Below are positions 26,361 through 34,959 of a DNA stretch of 41,121 nt, one piece after another. The position numbers were made by a program, and so were the translations under genes. This stretch comes from an uncultured Lentisphaeria bacterium. GTDB lineage: Bacteria; Verrucomicrobiota; Lentisphaeria; Victivallales; Victivallaceae. The notes under the pieces are model-generated. The model was given only the letters and a program-made list of their open reading frames with translations. It did no database searches and had not been told where the DNA came from. The stretch is from contig CAIPAT010000272.1 of the NCBI GenBank assembly GCA_903863035.1, forward strand, positions 1 through 41,121, read 5' to 3'. Within the stretch, counting starts at the first letter, position 1. Every line of letters begins with the position of its first letter.

Positions 26361-26651
26361 TCAAATTTCCAGTCTTTGATCGTCACCGTCCCACGCGCAT
26401 CCCGTCCCTCGGCAATCCATAAGTCCCCGTCTGCTAGAATGATATGAGTATATCTTTGCGTCAAAACCGGGGTGCTTTCTGTAAAGCTCAAAAGTTCTAT
26501 CAGCGGCATGCATGCATGCATGAATCTTCGGCTCAACTTCCACAATAGTACATCTGCTTGTGATATTGGCAAGCGGGTCAGTAGTACAACCAACGAGCAG
26601 AGCAAGGCAAACGAAAATACTGCAACAAAAAAGTTGACGTGGAATAGTCAT
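26361..26651 (-). CDS. Small lipoprotein with a frame switch at a CATG tract
   Basis: The frame starts at ATG 26651 with a lipoprotein signal peptide (FVCLALLVGC, lipobox cysteine near residue 22). It stays open to 26361 but after the tetranucleotide tract at 26506-26522 its sequence looks unnatural. In the neighbouring frame, ending at 26351, the downstream part (RYTHIILADGDLWIAEG, then GTVTIKDWKFEKR) reads like a real beta-strand C-terminus. Loss of one CATG unit would join the two into a protein of about 97 residues. It is either a frameshifted gene or a phase-variable lipoprotein. The function is unknown; it would sit at the outer or inner membrane. Confidence 0.6.
   Translation of the reverse strand: MTIPRQLFCCSIFVCLALLVGCTTDPLANITSRCTIVEVEPKIHACMHAADRTFELYRKHPGFDAKIYSYHSSRRGLMDCRGTGCAWDGDDQRLEI
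26506..26522. repeat. CATG tetranucleotide tract (4.25 units)
   Basis: Seventeen bases of uninterrupted GCAT repeat lie inside the small lipoprotein gene, exactly where the protein-like reading changes frame. Gain or loss of a four-base unit shifts the frame. Confidence 0.9.
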
Positions 26652-26672
26652 GCAATATGGATCCTCACGGTT

Positions 26673-27011
26673 AGATTTTGTTTGTCAATTTGCGAGACAG
26701 CGTCTCACGTTTTGAAATATTAGATACAATTTCCTCATATATGATAAATTAGACCGGCTGAATCCTTTACCATAAGCAAGAGCTAAGTCTTTAGACAATC
26801 TATCAAAAAGTTGGCTGCCGTATGCTGCTTTTTCATTTCCATGCTGTTAAAATTCCACGATATATTTGCCTATTTCCCAGTAAGTATGCACTAAAATAGT
26901 ATTAACTTCCCTGGCGGCCATGGTTCTTCCCAAAGCAAGTAAACTGCCGATCTGATTAATTAATCGCTCATATTGGCTGGTTTGCTGTTCTGTTTTCAAT
27001 TTTCCACTCAT
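26673..27011 (-). pseudogene. DUF1016 (YhcG-like, PDDEXK nuclease family) N-terminal fragment
   Basis: The frame from ATG 27011 encodes the DUF1016 N-terminal domain (LINQIGSLLALGRTMAAREV, then VHTYWEIGKYIVEF). A TAA at 26849-26847 stands where relatives have a glutamate codon. Beyond it the same frame continues with clear family sequence (QHGNEKAAYGSQL, GKGFSRSNLSYMR), then shifts by one base (SKRETLSRKLTN in the next frame) and breaks off before the nuclease domain. Nonsense, frameshift and truncation show a dead gene. Relatives are often found with restriction-modification or other defence genes; none is left here. Confidence 0.85.
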
Positions 27012-27711
27012 GCCTGTTCTTCCTGAAGTCATGTATATCGGCAAAACCAGATTTGCTATAGATGAAATCGTCTTGTTTACAATTCTGCGGAAAGACAGTT
27101 TTCTGCAATGAATGCGGAGTTTAAGAAGTTAATTTTAAGCAGTATTTGAACCTGTCTACGCCATTCCGGTTGACAAATCACCTATGTATAAAAGAACAAA
27201 CGCCGGGAATTAAGGTTTTTGGTTAACTTTTGGGTAAATGCATGGCGAAACCATGTGGCCGATGCAATGGCTGGGAGTTATGGGAAGTATGGGAAAAGTG
27301 GAGGAACAATTGAAAATTGAAAGTGGAAAAATGAAAATGAGAAACTGGGAAGACGGAGAATCTTTTCCAGTCTTCCCGGATTCCGAAAACGTATATTGCA
27401 CGGGGTGTGTCCAGAATCTCTGAGTGACTGTCCAACATAACCTATAAGCCCCATAAGTCCAATAGACCCCTATTGGAGAAAACGGTGTACAGTGGTAGTG
27501 TCCAAAACGTGCGAGAAGGCTGTCCAAAATGAGATGCCGTGTTGTCAAAATGTCCGGAATTTATTTAATATGGTTCTTGATAAATCTCAATATTCCGATA
27601 TTTTACTCCAGCATTTTAAAACTGAACATAACGAAAGTATCTGGATAGGCGATTGTTTCAGACGGATATTCCGGAAATAACACCTCCTTCCTGCTTTTGC
27701 AAAGGAAACAA
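27012..27711. other. Gene-free stretch with short degenerate repeats
   Basis: No convincing coding region was seen in about 700 bases. It holds a purine-rich run (about 27270-27360), short ATAAG/ATAGG-type degenerate repeats (about 27436-27478) ending in a CCAATA/TATTGG inverted pair, and TGTCC motifs at 27408, 27429, 27499, 27521 and 27551. The neighbouring genes are decayed, so this is probably mobile-element residue or intergenic repeat. Confidence 0.5.
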
Positions 27712-28338
27712 ATGAGTATTGAATTTAAGACCGAAGCCGACAAAATCAGTTATGCGCTTGGCATGAATATCGGAGAATCGCTGGTTCAGCTGCCGGCGGA
27801 ACTGAATCCGGAAATTCTGACCCAGGCCATCAAAGACCTGCTGGCCGGCAATCCGCCTGCCCTGCCAGAAAATGAATATGTCGCGACAATGAAGGCATTT
27901 CAGGCCAAAATGCAGGACGCCGAACAGGATGCCTCCAAGGAGATATCACTCCAGAATACCGCCGAAGAAAAATCCTTCATGGAAGATAATAAAAAAGCCG
28001 AAGGAGTTGTCACCACCGCCAGCGGCCTGCAATACATTGTGTTGAAAGAAGGCAGCGGCGCCAAGCCGGGTGCTGATGACACAGTAAGAGTACATTACGC
28101 CGGATCACTGCTGGACGGAACTGAATTTGACAGCTCCGTCAAACGCGGACAGCCCGCCGAATTTGGCGTAACTCAGGTGATCAAAGGCTGGACCGAAGCA
28201 TTGCAATTGATGAACGTCGGCAGCAAATACCGCTTGTTTGTCCCGTCCAAGCTTGCTTACGGCGAACGCGGCGCCGGACAGGCCATCGGTCCCTGTTCCA
28301 TGCTGGTTTTTGACGTTGAGCTGATCGACATTATCTAA
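27712..28338 (+). CDS. FKBP-type peptidyl-prolyl cis-trans isomerase
   Basis: A protein of about 208 residues with an FKBP N-terminal dimerisation helix region (KISYALGMNIGESL) and a C-terminal FKBP domain (VRVHYAGSLLDGTEFDSS, then VIKGWTEALQLMNVGSKYRLF and LAYGERG), carrying the usual aromatic and aspartate active-site residues. It resembles the Mip/FkpA/FklB group. It lacks a signal peptide, so it is probably cytoplasmic and FklB-like, a folding helper. An upstream TTG at 27697 is in frame, but ATG 27712 with AAAGGA is preferred. It ends at a two-way terminator shared with mutS. Confidence 0.93.
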   Translation: MSIEFKTEADKISYALGMNIGESLVQLPAELNPEILTQAIKDLLAGNPPALPENEYVATMKAFQAKMQDAEQDASKEISLQNTAEEKSFMEDNKKAEGVVTTASGLQYIVLKEGSGAKPGADDTVRVHYAGSLLDGTEFDSSVKRGQPAEFGVTQVIKGWTEALQLMNVGSKYRLFVPSKLAYGERGAGQAIGPCSMLVFDVELIDII

Positions 28339-28352
28339 TTTTATGGTAATTT

Positions 28353-28388
28353 AAAAATCTCCGTGCTGTAACAGTCCGGAGATTTTTT
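28353..28388. terminator. Bidirectional terminator between the FKBP gene and mutS
   Basis: A 9-bp stem (28355-28363 with 28377-28385) is flanked by A residues on the left and a T run on the right, so it can end transcripts from both converging genes. Confidence 0.88.
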
Positions 28389-28392
28389 ATGC

Positions 28393-30960
28393 TCAAAACA
28401 GGGTCGGCTGGAATGAGCCTTCCGGAGGAATTTCTTCGGAAGGTTCTTTTTTTGCGGTTGCCGCTGTTTTATAGCGGACGCCGGGTTCTTTGACCTTGCC
28501 GTGATGAACAGCCAGCGAAGGCTGTCCGCCTTCCGCAACTGAGTTATTTTCCAGGTTTTCCAGGATTTCATTGGCGCGGTCGATCACCTGCTGCGGGAGT
28601 CCGGCCAGCTTGGCGACATGAATGCCGTAGCTCTTGTCAGTGCTGCCGGGAACAATCTGGCGCAGGAAGATGACTTGATCGCCGTATTCTTTTACCGCAA
28701 CATTGTAATTTTTGACGCCGCGTTTGGTGATGGCCAGTTCGGTCAATTCATGATAGTGAGTGGCAAATTGGGTTCTGGCGCAGTTTGCCGGGCTGTCGTG
28801 CAGGAACTCAGCCACCGCCCAGGCGATGCTGAGCCCGTCGAATGTACTGGTGCCGCGCCCGATCTCATCCAGAATCACGAGGCTTTTCGGAGTGGCATGG
28901 TTCAGGATATTGGCTGTTTCCACCATTTCCACCATAAATGTACTTTGGCCGCGGGCAATATCATCAGCCGCGCCGACGCGGGTGAAGATCCGGTCAACCA
29001 GGCCGATAACCGCATCTTCGGCAGGGACAAACGAACCGAGCTGGGCCATGATTACCAGCATGGCGGTCTGGCGGATGTAAGTGGACTTCCCGGCCATGTT
29101 GGGGCCGGTAATAATCATCATCCGGTTTTCGTCGCCGTCAAGAATCGTGTCATTGGGAACAAATCTTTCGCCCTGCATGGCGGCATCAAGCACTGGATGG
29201 CGTCCGGCTTTGATGATCAGCTGTTCGTCCTCTGTAATGTGCGGGCGCAGATAATTATAGCGGCGGGCGCATTCCGCGAGGGCGGCCAGCACGTCAATCG
29301 CGGCCAGCGCGGAAGCTGTTTCCTGAATGCTCAAGGTAAATTGCAGCGCGTATTCCCGTATTTCCTGAAACAGCTGGTATTCGAGAGCACGGGATTTTTC
29401 CTCGGCACCGAGAATCTTGCTTTCCAGTTCCTTCAATTCCGGCGTAATGAAGCGCTCGGCGTTGACCAGCGTCTGTTTGCGAATATAGTCATCCGGGGCC
29501 AGCGACAAGTTGCTTTTGCTGATCTCAATATAATAACCGAACACCTGGTTGAAACGCACTTTCAGCGTTCTGATACCGGTGCGCTCCTGTTCCTTGGCCT
29601 GAATCTGCATCAGCCAGTTTTTGCCTTCCTTCGAAGCCATGCGGAACTCGTCCAGATCCTTATTATAGCCTTCACGGATGATGTCGCCGTCGGTCAGGCT
29701 GAGCGGCGGTTCGTCAACAATCGCCTGCTGGATGCGCGAGGTTAGTTCCGGCAGTTCGGATAACTGCCCTTTAAGCTGGTCCAGCAGCGGCGTATTAAAA
29801 TTTTCGAGCAGATGTTTGACATCCGGCAGCATTGCCAGGCCGTTGGCCAGGGCAATCATGTCGCGGGCGTTGGCGTTACCGATATTCAGACGGGCGATAA
29901 TCCGCTCCAGGTCGCGGATGGATCCGATCAGTTCGCGTGTTTCCGCCATTGTCAGGGGATCGTCTTTGAATGATTCAACGGCATCGAGCCGGGCATTGAT
30001 CGCGTCCTTGCTGAACAGCGGGCGCATGATCCAGTCGCGCAGCAGCCGGCCGCCCATCGGGGTTGCGGTCTGATCCAGCACATGCAGCAGCGTTCCCTGC
30101 CGGTTGCTGCCGAACATCGGCTCAACCAGTTCCAGGTTGCGCTGGGAAATTGAATCCAGTTCCATATATTCAGCGTTGTGATAGGTGCAGAATTTTTTCA
30201 GATGATTGGCCGGCTGACGCAAGTTTTCAGTGGCATAGTGCAGCACCGCCCCGGCGGCGCTGACCGCCAGGCGCAAATCGCGACAGCCGTAACCGTCAAG
30301 CGACGCGACTTTAAAATGCCGTTTCAGCAATTCTTCAGCGCAATCATAAGCAAAAATCCAGTCTTCCAGCGAAGTCCATAACAGTTTTTCCGTCGTATAT
30401 GGAAAAGCTTTTTCCTTTTCCCACTGTTCCAGCAGCGAGGCCGGGATAATGCACTCCCTGGCGCCCAGACGGCTGAGTTCGGTTTCCAGCTTTTCCCTGG
30501 ACGGTATTTCAGTGACTTTGAATTCCCCGGTACTGATGTCGAGACAGGCCAGACCGAAACTGTTTTTCTTCTCCGTCAGCGCCACGAGAAAATTATTCCT
30601 GCCCGGCTGCAGAACGGAACTGTCAATGATGGTGCCGGGAGTGATGATACGGGTGATCTGGCGTTTGACGATGCCTTTGGCAAACCGGGGATCTTCCATC
30701 TGTTCAGCGATGGCGGATTTCACTCCGGATTCGATCAGGCGGGGCAGATGGGCTTCCAGCGCATGATACGGAAAGCCGCACATCGGCACTCCCGCCCGCT
30801 TGGTCAGAGTAATATCCAGAATGGCGCTGGCACGGGTGGCGTCTTCGAAAAACATTTCATAGAAGTCGCCCATGCGAAACAGCAGAATAGCGTCTTCCGG
30901 AATTTCGGATTTGGCCTGCTGATACTGTTTCATCATCGGGGTCAGTCTAATGTCTTCCAT
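28393..30960 (-). CDS. mutS: DNA mismatch repair protein MutS
   Basis: An 855-residue mismatch-recognition ATPase. The N-terminal domain has the mismatch-probing GDFYEMF (near residue 34). Connector, lever and clamp domains follow, then the ATPase with Walker A GPNMAGKST (near 618), LVILDEIGRGTSTFDG and the His-switch region ATHYHEL. The C-terminus ends in QPTLF, which fits the QxxLF clamp-binding pentapeptide. Length is normal for MutS1. AGGAAG lies before the ATG. No mutL is nearby. A long antisense frame (28618-29745) is a shadow. Confidence 0.97.
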   Translation of the reverse strand: MEDIRLTPMMKQYQQAKSEIPEDAILLFRMGDFYEMFFEDATRASAILDITLTKRAGVPMCGFPYHALEAHLPRLIESGVKSAIAEQMEDPRFAKGIVKRQITRIITPGTIIDSSVLQPGRNNFLVALTEKKNSFGLACLDISTGEFKVTEIPSREKLETELSRLGARECIIPASLLEQWEKEKAFPYTTEKLLWTSLEDWIFAYDCAEELLKRHFKVASLDGYGCRDLRLAVSAAGAVLHYATENLRQPANHLKKFCTYHNAEYMELDSISQRNLELVEPMFGSNRQGTLLHVLDQTATPMGGRLLRDWIMRPLFSKDAINARLDAVESFKDDPLTMAETRELIGSIRDLERIIARLNIGNANARDMIALANGLAMLPDVKHLLENFNTPLLDQLKGQLSELPELTSRIQQAIVDEPPLSLTDGDIIREGYNKDLDEFRMASKEGKNWLMQIQAKEQERTGIRTLKVRFNQVFGYYIEISKSNLSLAPDDYIRKQTLVNAERFITPELKELESKILGAEEKSRALEYQLFQEIREYALQFTLSIQETASALAAIDVLAALAECARRYNYLRPHITEDEQLIIKAGRHPVLDAAMQGERFVPNDTILDGDENRMMIITGPNMAGKSTYIRQTAMLVIMAQLGSFVPAEDAVIGLVDRIFTRVGAADDIARGQSTFMVEMVETANILNHATPKSLVILDEIGRGTSTFDGLSIAWAVAEFLHDSPANCARTQFATHYHELTELAITKRGVKNYNVAVKEYGDQVIFLRQIVPGSTDKSYGIHVAKLAGLPQQVIDRANEILENLENNSVAEGGQPSLAVHHGKVKEPGVRYKTAATAKKEPSEEIPPEGSFQPTLF

Positions 30961-30989
30961 TGCTTCCTCGTTTTAACTTAATTCTACAA

Positions 30990-32801
30990 TTATGCGTTTT
31001 TTTTGCGCCGTCTTATATATCTGGCGAGACCAATTCCTGTCAATATTCCGCCGGCAGCCAGACTTACGGTTAACGCCAATTCATGCAGCGGGGGGCGTGC
31101 CTGAATCAGAATTTTGCCCGGCTGTCCAATATCCATCACGAAAAATTTATCCATGTCGAACGATTTGGCTTTCGGATAAATCTGCCGTCCGTCCGCGCCA
31201 CGCCAGTAACTGCTGACATTCTGATTAATTACAATAGAGCTTGGCACAGGGCAGGAAAGTTCAACCAGATTCGGCATCCACAGAATATCCGTCAACGCGC
31301 CTTTATACGCAAAGAATTCACCTTTGTAATATTGGCTGCCAGCCGGAATCCGCTGATTCTTATATTGTTTCTCGTAGCCCAGCAGCGGCTCGTAAGCAAA
31401 CAACTGCGCGATGCCTTTGTGCGTGGACGCGTAAAGGCTGTATTTTTCATGTTCCTGAACAGTAATAATAGTATCACTGGACACCGGGACGGTCTTCATC
31501 AGACTCTCTTCGGTTGCGCACACTACGCCCTGCCAGTTGACATATTGATTATAAATCAGCCCGGAGACGGAAAGAACCATCAGCGCCAGCATCCGGATTC
31601 GCATACCACGCTTTTTAAATTTCTCATAAAGCCAGTCAAACCCGGAACAACAACCGATCGCAATGAAAAAAACAACCAGAAAACGCCATCTGGTGATGCA
31701 GAAAAAACTGGTAAACGGCGGAACATCGCGCAGCCAGTAGCCGGGCAGATACTGGCAGGTGGAATTGATGGACAGCAGCGAGGCAAGCACAAAACCCCAA
31801 TGCCACCATTTAAACTCTTTGACAACTGAGACTATGAACATGACCATCGCAATGATACCGACATAACATCCCACTTCAAACCAGTTCCAGCAAAACTGGA
31901 CCTTGGGAAAGGTAAAGAGTGACTGCCCAGGGTAAATCAGTGACAGTAGATAATCATGCAACCTGATATCCAGCCGCAAGTCCATCGCCCTGGGAAACTC
32001 CGACAGCAGTTGCAGCGTGACAATTGTCCGGTAAGCTCCCACCGTCAGAAACATGAGTCCGGCAAGCATGGCATGAAACACAAACTGGCGCGACCGGATA
32101 TTTTTAACCAGCAGCACCATAAAATAAATCCCGATAAACGACGCGACTACCAGCGACACATAATGCAGCGAATGATTGACCAGCATGCCGGCGGTAAACC
32201 CGAACAGCAGTGCTCCATTTTCGCTTTCTTTAAGCCGTCGCAGAAAATAGAGCAGCCACGGCAGAAACACAATTGTGATCATTACCGGATGCCCCGCCGC
32301 CACATGCAGCGCCAGCGCTCCCGACAAGGAAAATACCAGACTCCCCCAGAAGCGTGAAATATAGTTGACGGCATAATCGCCCAGCAGCAGCCACATTCCG
32401 AACGCGCCGGTCAGCACATAAAACATCATCGCCAGGCGCAAGCCGTAATAGGTGCCGAAAAATACAATAAACGGCGTCTCTATGCCAAGAATTGAAAGCT
32501 GAGGATTGGCGAACAGCGGAACTCCGCCGAAATGCCATGGGTTCCAGTAAGGAAACTGCCCGTATTCGACAATCGTCTTCCGGCCAGCTTCGTAAAAGGC
32601 CAGGAACATATCCCAGTCTCCCAGATTCCCGCATTTATCCGGATATCTGATCAGCGGAAACCAGCAGTAGAAAACTATCGCCAGCAGCAAAACGATCCAA
32701 AAACCGCCATTCCGCTTGAATTTTAAATAACTCTCGTTTAATTTCATACCGTTATCGTCAACTCCTGAATTATGCTCCATAAAATAATCTTTAATCAGCA
32801 T
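30990..32801 (-). CDS. Polytopic membrane protein, GT-C / YfhO-like
   Basis: A 603-residue protein with about 12 predicted membrane helices. The first outer loop has GDWDMF and then YWNPWHFGGVPLFANPQ, a pattern found in YfhO-like and other GT-C-fold proteins, which move sugars from lipid carriers to acceptors outside the membrane. The acidic pair in that loop is the likely metal/catalytic site. The C-terminus is a short soluble part, then one helix and a basic tail (RRRKKNA). The start is uncertain: ATG 32801, 32780 or 32747 are in frame, and none has a strong ribosome-binding site. It follows in the direction of mutS and may be transcribed with it (29-base gap). The substrate is unknown. Confidence 0.75.
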   Translation of the reverse strand: MLIKDYFMEHNSGVDDNGMKLNESYLKFKRNGGFWIVLLLAIVFYCWFPLIRYPDKCGNLGDWDMFLAFYEAGRKTIVEYGQFPYWNPWHFGGVPLFANPQLSILGIETPFIVFFGTYYGLRLAMMFYVLTGAFGMWLLLGDYAVNYISRFWGSLVFSLSGALALHVAAGHPVMITIVFLPWLLYFLRRLKESENGALLFGFTAGMLVNHSLHYVSLVVASFIGIYFMVLLVKNIRSRQFVFHAMLAGLMFLTVGAYRTIVTLQLLSEFPRAMDLRLDIRLHDYLLSLIYPGQSLFTFPKVQFCWNWFEVGCYVGIIAMVMFIVSVVKEFKWWHWGFVLASLLSINSTCQYLPGYWLRDVPPFTSFFCITRWRFLVVFFIAIGCCSGFDWLYEKFKKRGMRIRMLALMVLSVSGLIYNQYVNWQGVVCATEESLMKTVPVSSDTIITVQEHEKYSLYASTHKGIAQLFAYEPLLGYEKQYKNQRIPAGSQYYKGEFFAYKGALTDILWMPNLVELSCPVPSSIVINQNVSSYWRGADGRQIYPKAKSFDMDKFFVMDIGQPGKILIQARPPLHELALTVSLAAGGILTGIGLARYIRRRKKNA

Positions 32802-32890
32802 TATTCCAGCCGTGAACCTTAAACTCGATGCTTTATAATTCTCAAATTGCGGTTATATTAGATAGACATTACCAACAACTGGATTTTATC

Positions 32891-33685
32891 ATGAACAATA
32901 TCAGAGATGAGTTGAGAAATAAAAAAGCTTTCGTCTGCGACATGGACGGAGTCGTTTATCACGGCAACAAACTGCTGCCTGGAGCAGGTGAGTTTGTCGA
33001 ATGGCTGAACGCCAATAATAAAAATTTCCTGTTTCTGACCAACAGCAGCGAACGCACCCCGCGCGAACTGCATGAAAAACTAAAAAGACTTGGAATTGAT
33101 GCGACCGAAGATCATTTCTATACCAGCGCACTGGCTACCGCTGAATTCCTGAGCCGCCAGAAACCGGGCTGCACCGCTTATGTCATCGGCGATGCCGGAC
33201 TGATCAATGCCCTGTACGATAAAGGCATTTCAATGAATGATTCCAACCCGGATTACGTAGTCGTCGGGGAGACCCGTACTTACAGTTTTGAGAAAATCGA
33301 AAAAGCGGTGTGGCTGGTTTTAAAAGGCGCCCGCTTGATCGGCACCAATCCGGACATGACCGGCCCGACGGAACGCGGCATTGTTCCGGCAACCGGTTCG
33401 CTGATTGCACCGATTGAACTGGCGGCGCAGACCAAAGCATATTTCATCGGCAAACCGAATGCGCTGATGATGCGCCGTTCAGTCCGCCGTCTGGGCGTGC
33501 ACAGTTACGAGACTGCGATCATCGGCGACCGCATGGATACGGACATCATTGCCGGGGTAGAGGCCGAAGTGGATACCATTCTGATGCTGAGTGGCGTCAC
33601 CACTCGTGAAGACATTCCGCGTTACTCCTATTGCCCAAGTTACATTTTTACCGGACTCGACGAGTTGGTAAAAACCGTAAGCTGA
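32891..33685 (+). CDS. HAD-superfamily IIA sugar/nucleotide phosphatase (NagD-like)
   Basis: A protein of about 264 residues. Motif I FVCDMDGVVYHG holds the two catalytic aspartates, motif II is FLTNSSERTP, motif III uses the lysine in FIGKPNALM, and motif IV is IIGDRMDTDIIAG. The type IIA cap lies between motifs II and III, as in NagD and phosphoglycolate/nitrophenyl phosphatases. Such enzymes hydrolyse small phosphate esters; the exact substrate cannot be read. The open frame reaches ATG 32828, but ATG 32891 places motif I at the usual distance from the N-terminus. The gene is divergent from the membrane protein, sharing a short promoter region. Confidence 0.92.
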   Translation: MNNIRDELRNKKAFVCDMDGVVYHGNKLLPGAGEFVEWLNANNKNFLFLTNSSERTPRELHEKLKRLGIDATEDHFYTSALATAEFLSRQKPGCTAYVIGDAGLINALYDKGISMNDSNPDYVVVGETRTYSFEKIEKAVWLVLKGARLIGTNPDMTGPTERGIVPATGSLIAPIELAAQTKAYFIGKPNALMMRRSVRRLGVHSYETAIIGDRMDTDIIAGVEAEVDTILMLSGVTTREDIPRYSYCPSYIFTGLDELVKTVS

Positions 33686-33706
33686 AAAATTGTTTCAGCA
33701 ATATTT

Positions 33707-33743
33707 CAATAATCTTTAATCGCTACAAATTAAAAGATTATTG
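33707..33743. other. AT-rich inverted repeat after the phosphatase gene
   Basis: The arms (33707-33720 and 33729-33743) pair over 14 bp with one bulge and an eight-base loop. There is no T tail on either strand. It may be a weak terminator for the HAD gene or part of the control region of the regulator that follows. Confidence 0.5.
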
Positions 33744-33765
33744 GGAAAAAATAATTAAAAAACAA

Positions 33766-33803
33766 ACAAAGTATACTTTCTCTATTTACAAATAACAAAG
33801 TAT
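33766..33803. promoter_or_regulatory. Putative operator sites of the regulator
   Basis: A perfect 12-bp palindrome AAAGTATACTTT (33768-33779) lies just upstream of the -35 box. The half-site ACAAAGTAT recurs at 33795-33803 between -35 and -10, 29 bases on. This placement suits autorepression by the GntR/LacI hybrid encoded next. Confidence 0.45.
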
Positions 33804-33813
33804 GATATATAAT
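33785..33813 (+). promoter_or_regulatory. Sigma70 promoter of the GntR/LacI-type regulator
   Basis: TTTACA (33785-33790) and TATAAT (33808-33813) are 17 bases apart, an almost ideal sigma70 promoter. Transcription would start near 33820. The spacer contains a copy of the ACAAAGTAT motif also found upstream, so the promoter is probably controlled. Confidence 0.7.
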
Positions 33814-33851
33814 AGAAGCAGGCAAGCATAATAATTTAAGGAATTGAGTCT

Positions 33852-34901
33852 ATGCAGGCTGAAGCGACTAGCTCTAAATATTTATGGAAGAAGGTTTCGG
33901 ATGAACTGACGAATTATATTCATCAGCATAATCTACCTTCCGGATCCAAATTTTTTACAGTTGACGAAATATCCGCCCGTTACGGGATAAGCAATATTAC
34001 CAGCCGCCGGGTACTGTCTGAACTATCCAGAAAGAATTTAATTGAACAGTCCCGGGGCCGGGCTTGTGTGATAAAACAGGTCAACAGTCTGCGAAAAATT
34101 TACATTCTGATAGACAATCTGGACAAAGAAAAATTAATCGGTTTTAACTATGTCTATGCCGGAATTTATAAAGGCGTTACTGAAGAAGCAATCAAAATGC
34201 ATTGCGAGACGGAATTGATCTCAACAGCATTTTTGAAAAAAATGACGATCGATCACAGTACCGATATTATAATCATGCAGAATTTTCCGGAATATGATAA
34301 AACCGCTGCCGATCTGCTATATCATAATGAAAATATCAACTGTGTCTGCTGCCATACGATTGATAACACTCCAGGTATTTCAAATGTCAACGGCGACCTG
34401 AACCGCAGCAGCTGGATGATGACAGAGCACCTGCTCGGCAGGGGACACCGGCGTATTGCCATGCTGGTCGAAGGAGATGCATCATGGTACACCCCGAAGT
34501 TCGACGGTTATTATTCTTCACTTAAGGAACATGATCTCAGTTTTGATGCTGTATTGTTAAAAACTGTCGGCAGCAATCAGGAATCATGCAACCAGGCGGT
34601 ATCCGAACTGCTGGCACTGAAAAATCCGCCGACAGCGGTGTTCTGCGCCAACGATTATACGGCATTGCGTGTACTCAATTATTGCAAAGATCATAACATC
34701 ACGGTGCCTGACAGACTTGCGATTGCCGGGTTTGACAATATCCCGGAATCAAGAGTGGCTCATCCCGCGCTTACCACAGTGGACACAGGGTGGGCCGAAC
34801 TAGGCAGACGCAGCGTTCTTCTTCTAGCCGAACATCTTTTACCCGGCCATGTTAAAAATATTGTCATCGAGCCGAAATTAGTCATCCGTGAAAGTACATA
34901 G
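33852..34901 (+). CDS. GntR-type HTH / LacI-type sensor transcriptional regulator
   Basis: A 349-residue hybrid regulator. Residues about 8-75 form a GntR winged helix-turn-helix (IHQHNLPSGSKFFTVDEISARYGIS, then RVLSELSRKNLIEQ). The rest is a LacI-type periplasmic-binding-fold sensor (RGHRRIAMLVEG, AVFCANDYTALRVL, IAGFDNIPESRVAHPALTTV). Proteins of this layout usually bind sugars and control carbohydrate genes. AAGGAA at 33838-33843 precedes the ATG by eight bases. It lies directly upstream of a pseudopilin and a large glycosidase-like gene, which are its likely targets. The ligand is unknown. Confidence 0.92.
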   Translation: MQAEATSSKYLWKKVSDELTNYIHQHNLPSGSKFFTVDEISARYGISNITSRRVLSELSRKNLIEQSRGRACVIKQVNSLRKIYILIDNLDKEKLIGFNYVYAGIYKGVTEEAIKMHCETELISTAFLKKMTIDHSTDIIIMQNFPEYDKTAADLLYHNENINCVCCHTIDNTPGISNVNGDLNRSSWMMTEHLLGRGHRRIAMLVEGDASWYTPKFDGYYSSLKEHDLSFDAVLLKTVGSNQESCNQAVSELLALKNPPTAVFCANDYTALRVLNYCKDHNITVPDRLAIAGFDNIPESRVAHPALTTVDTGWAELGRRSVLLLAEHLLPGHVKNIVIEPKLVIREST

Positions 34902-34959
34902 TTTTTAAAATTTACCAAAGATAATGAAACATATAATCAATCAAAAAGGAGATACAGAA

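Noticed and set aside
28618..29745. Plus-strand open frame (375 codons) inside mutS
   Set aside because: Antisense shadow of mutS; no recognisable motif or ribosome-binding site.
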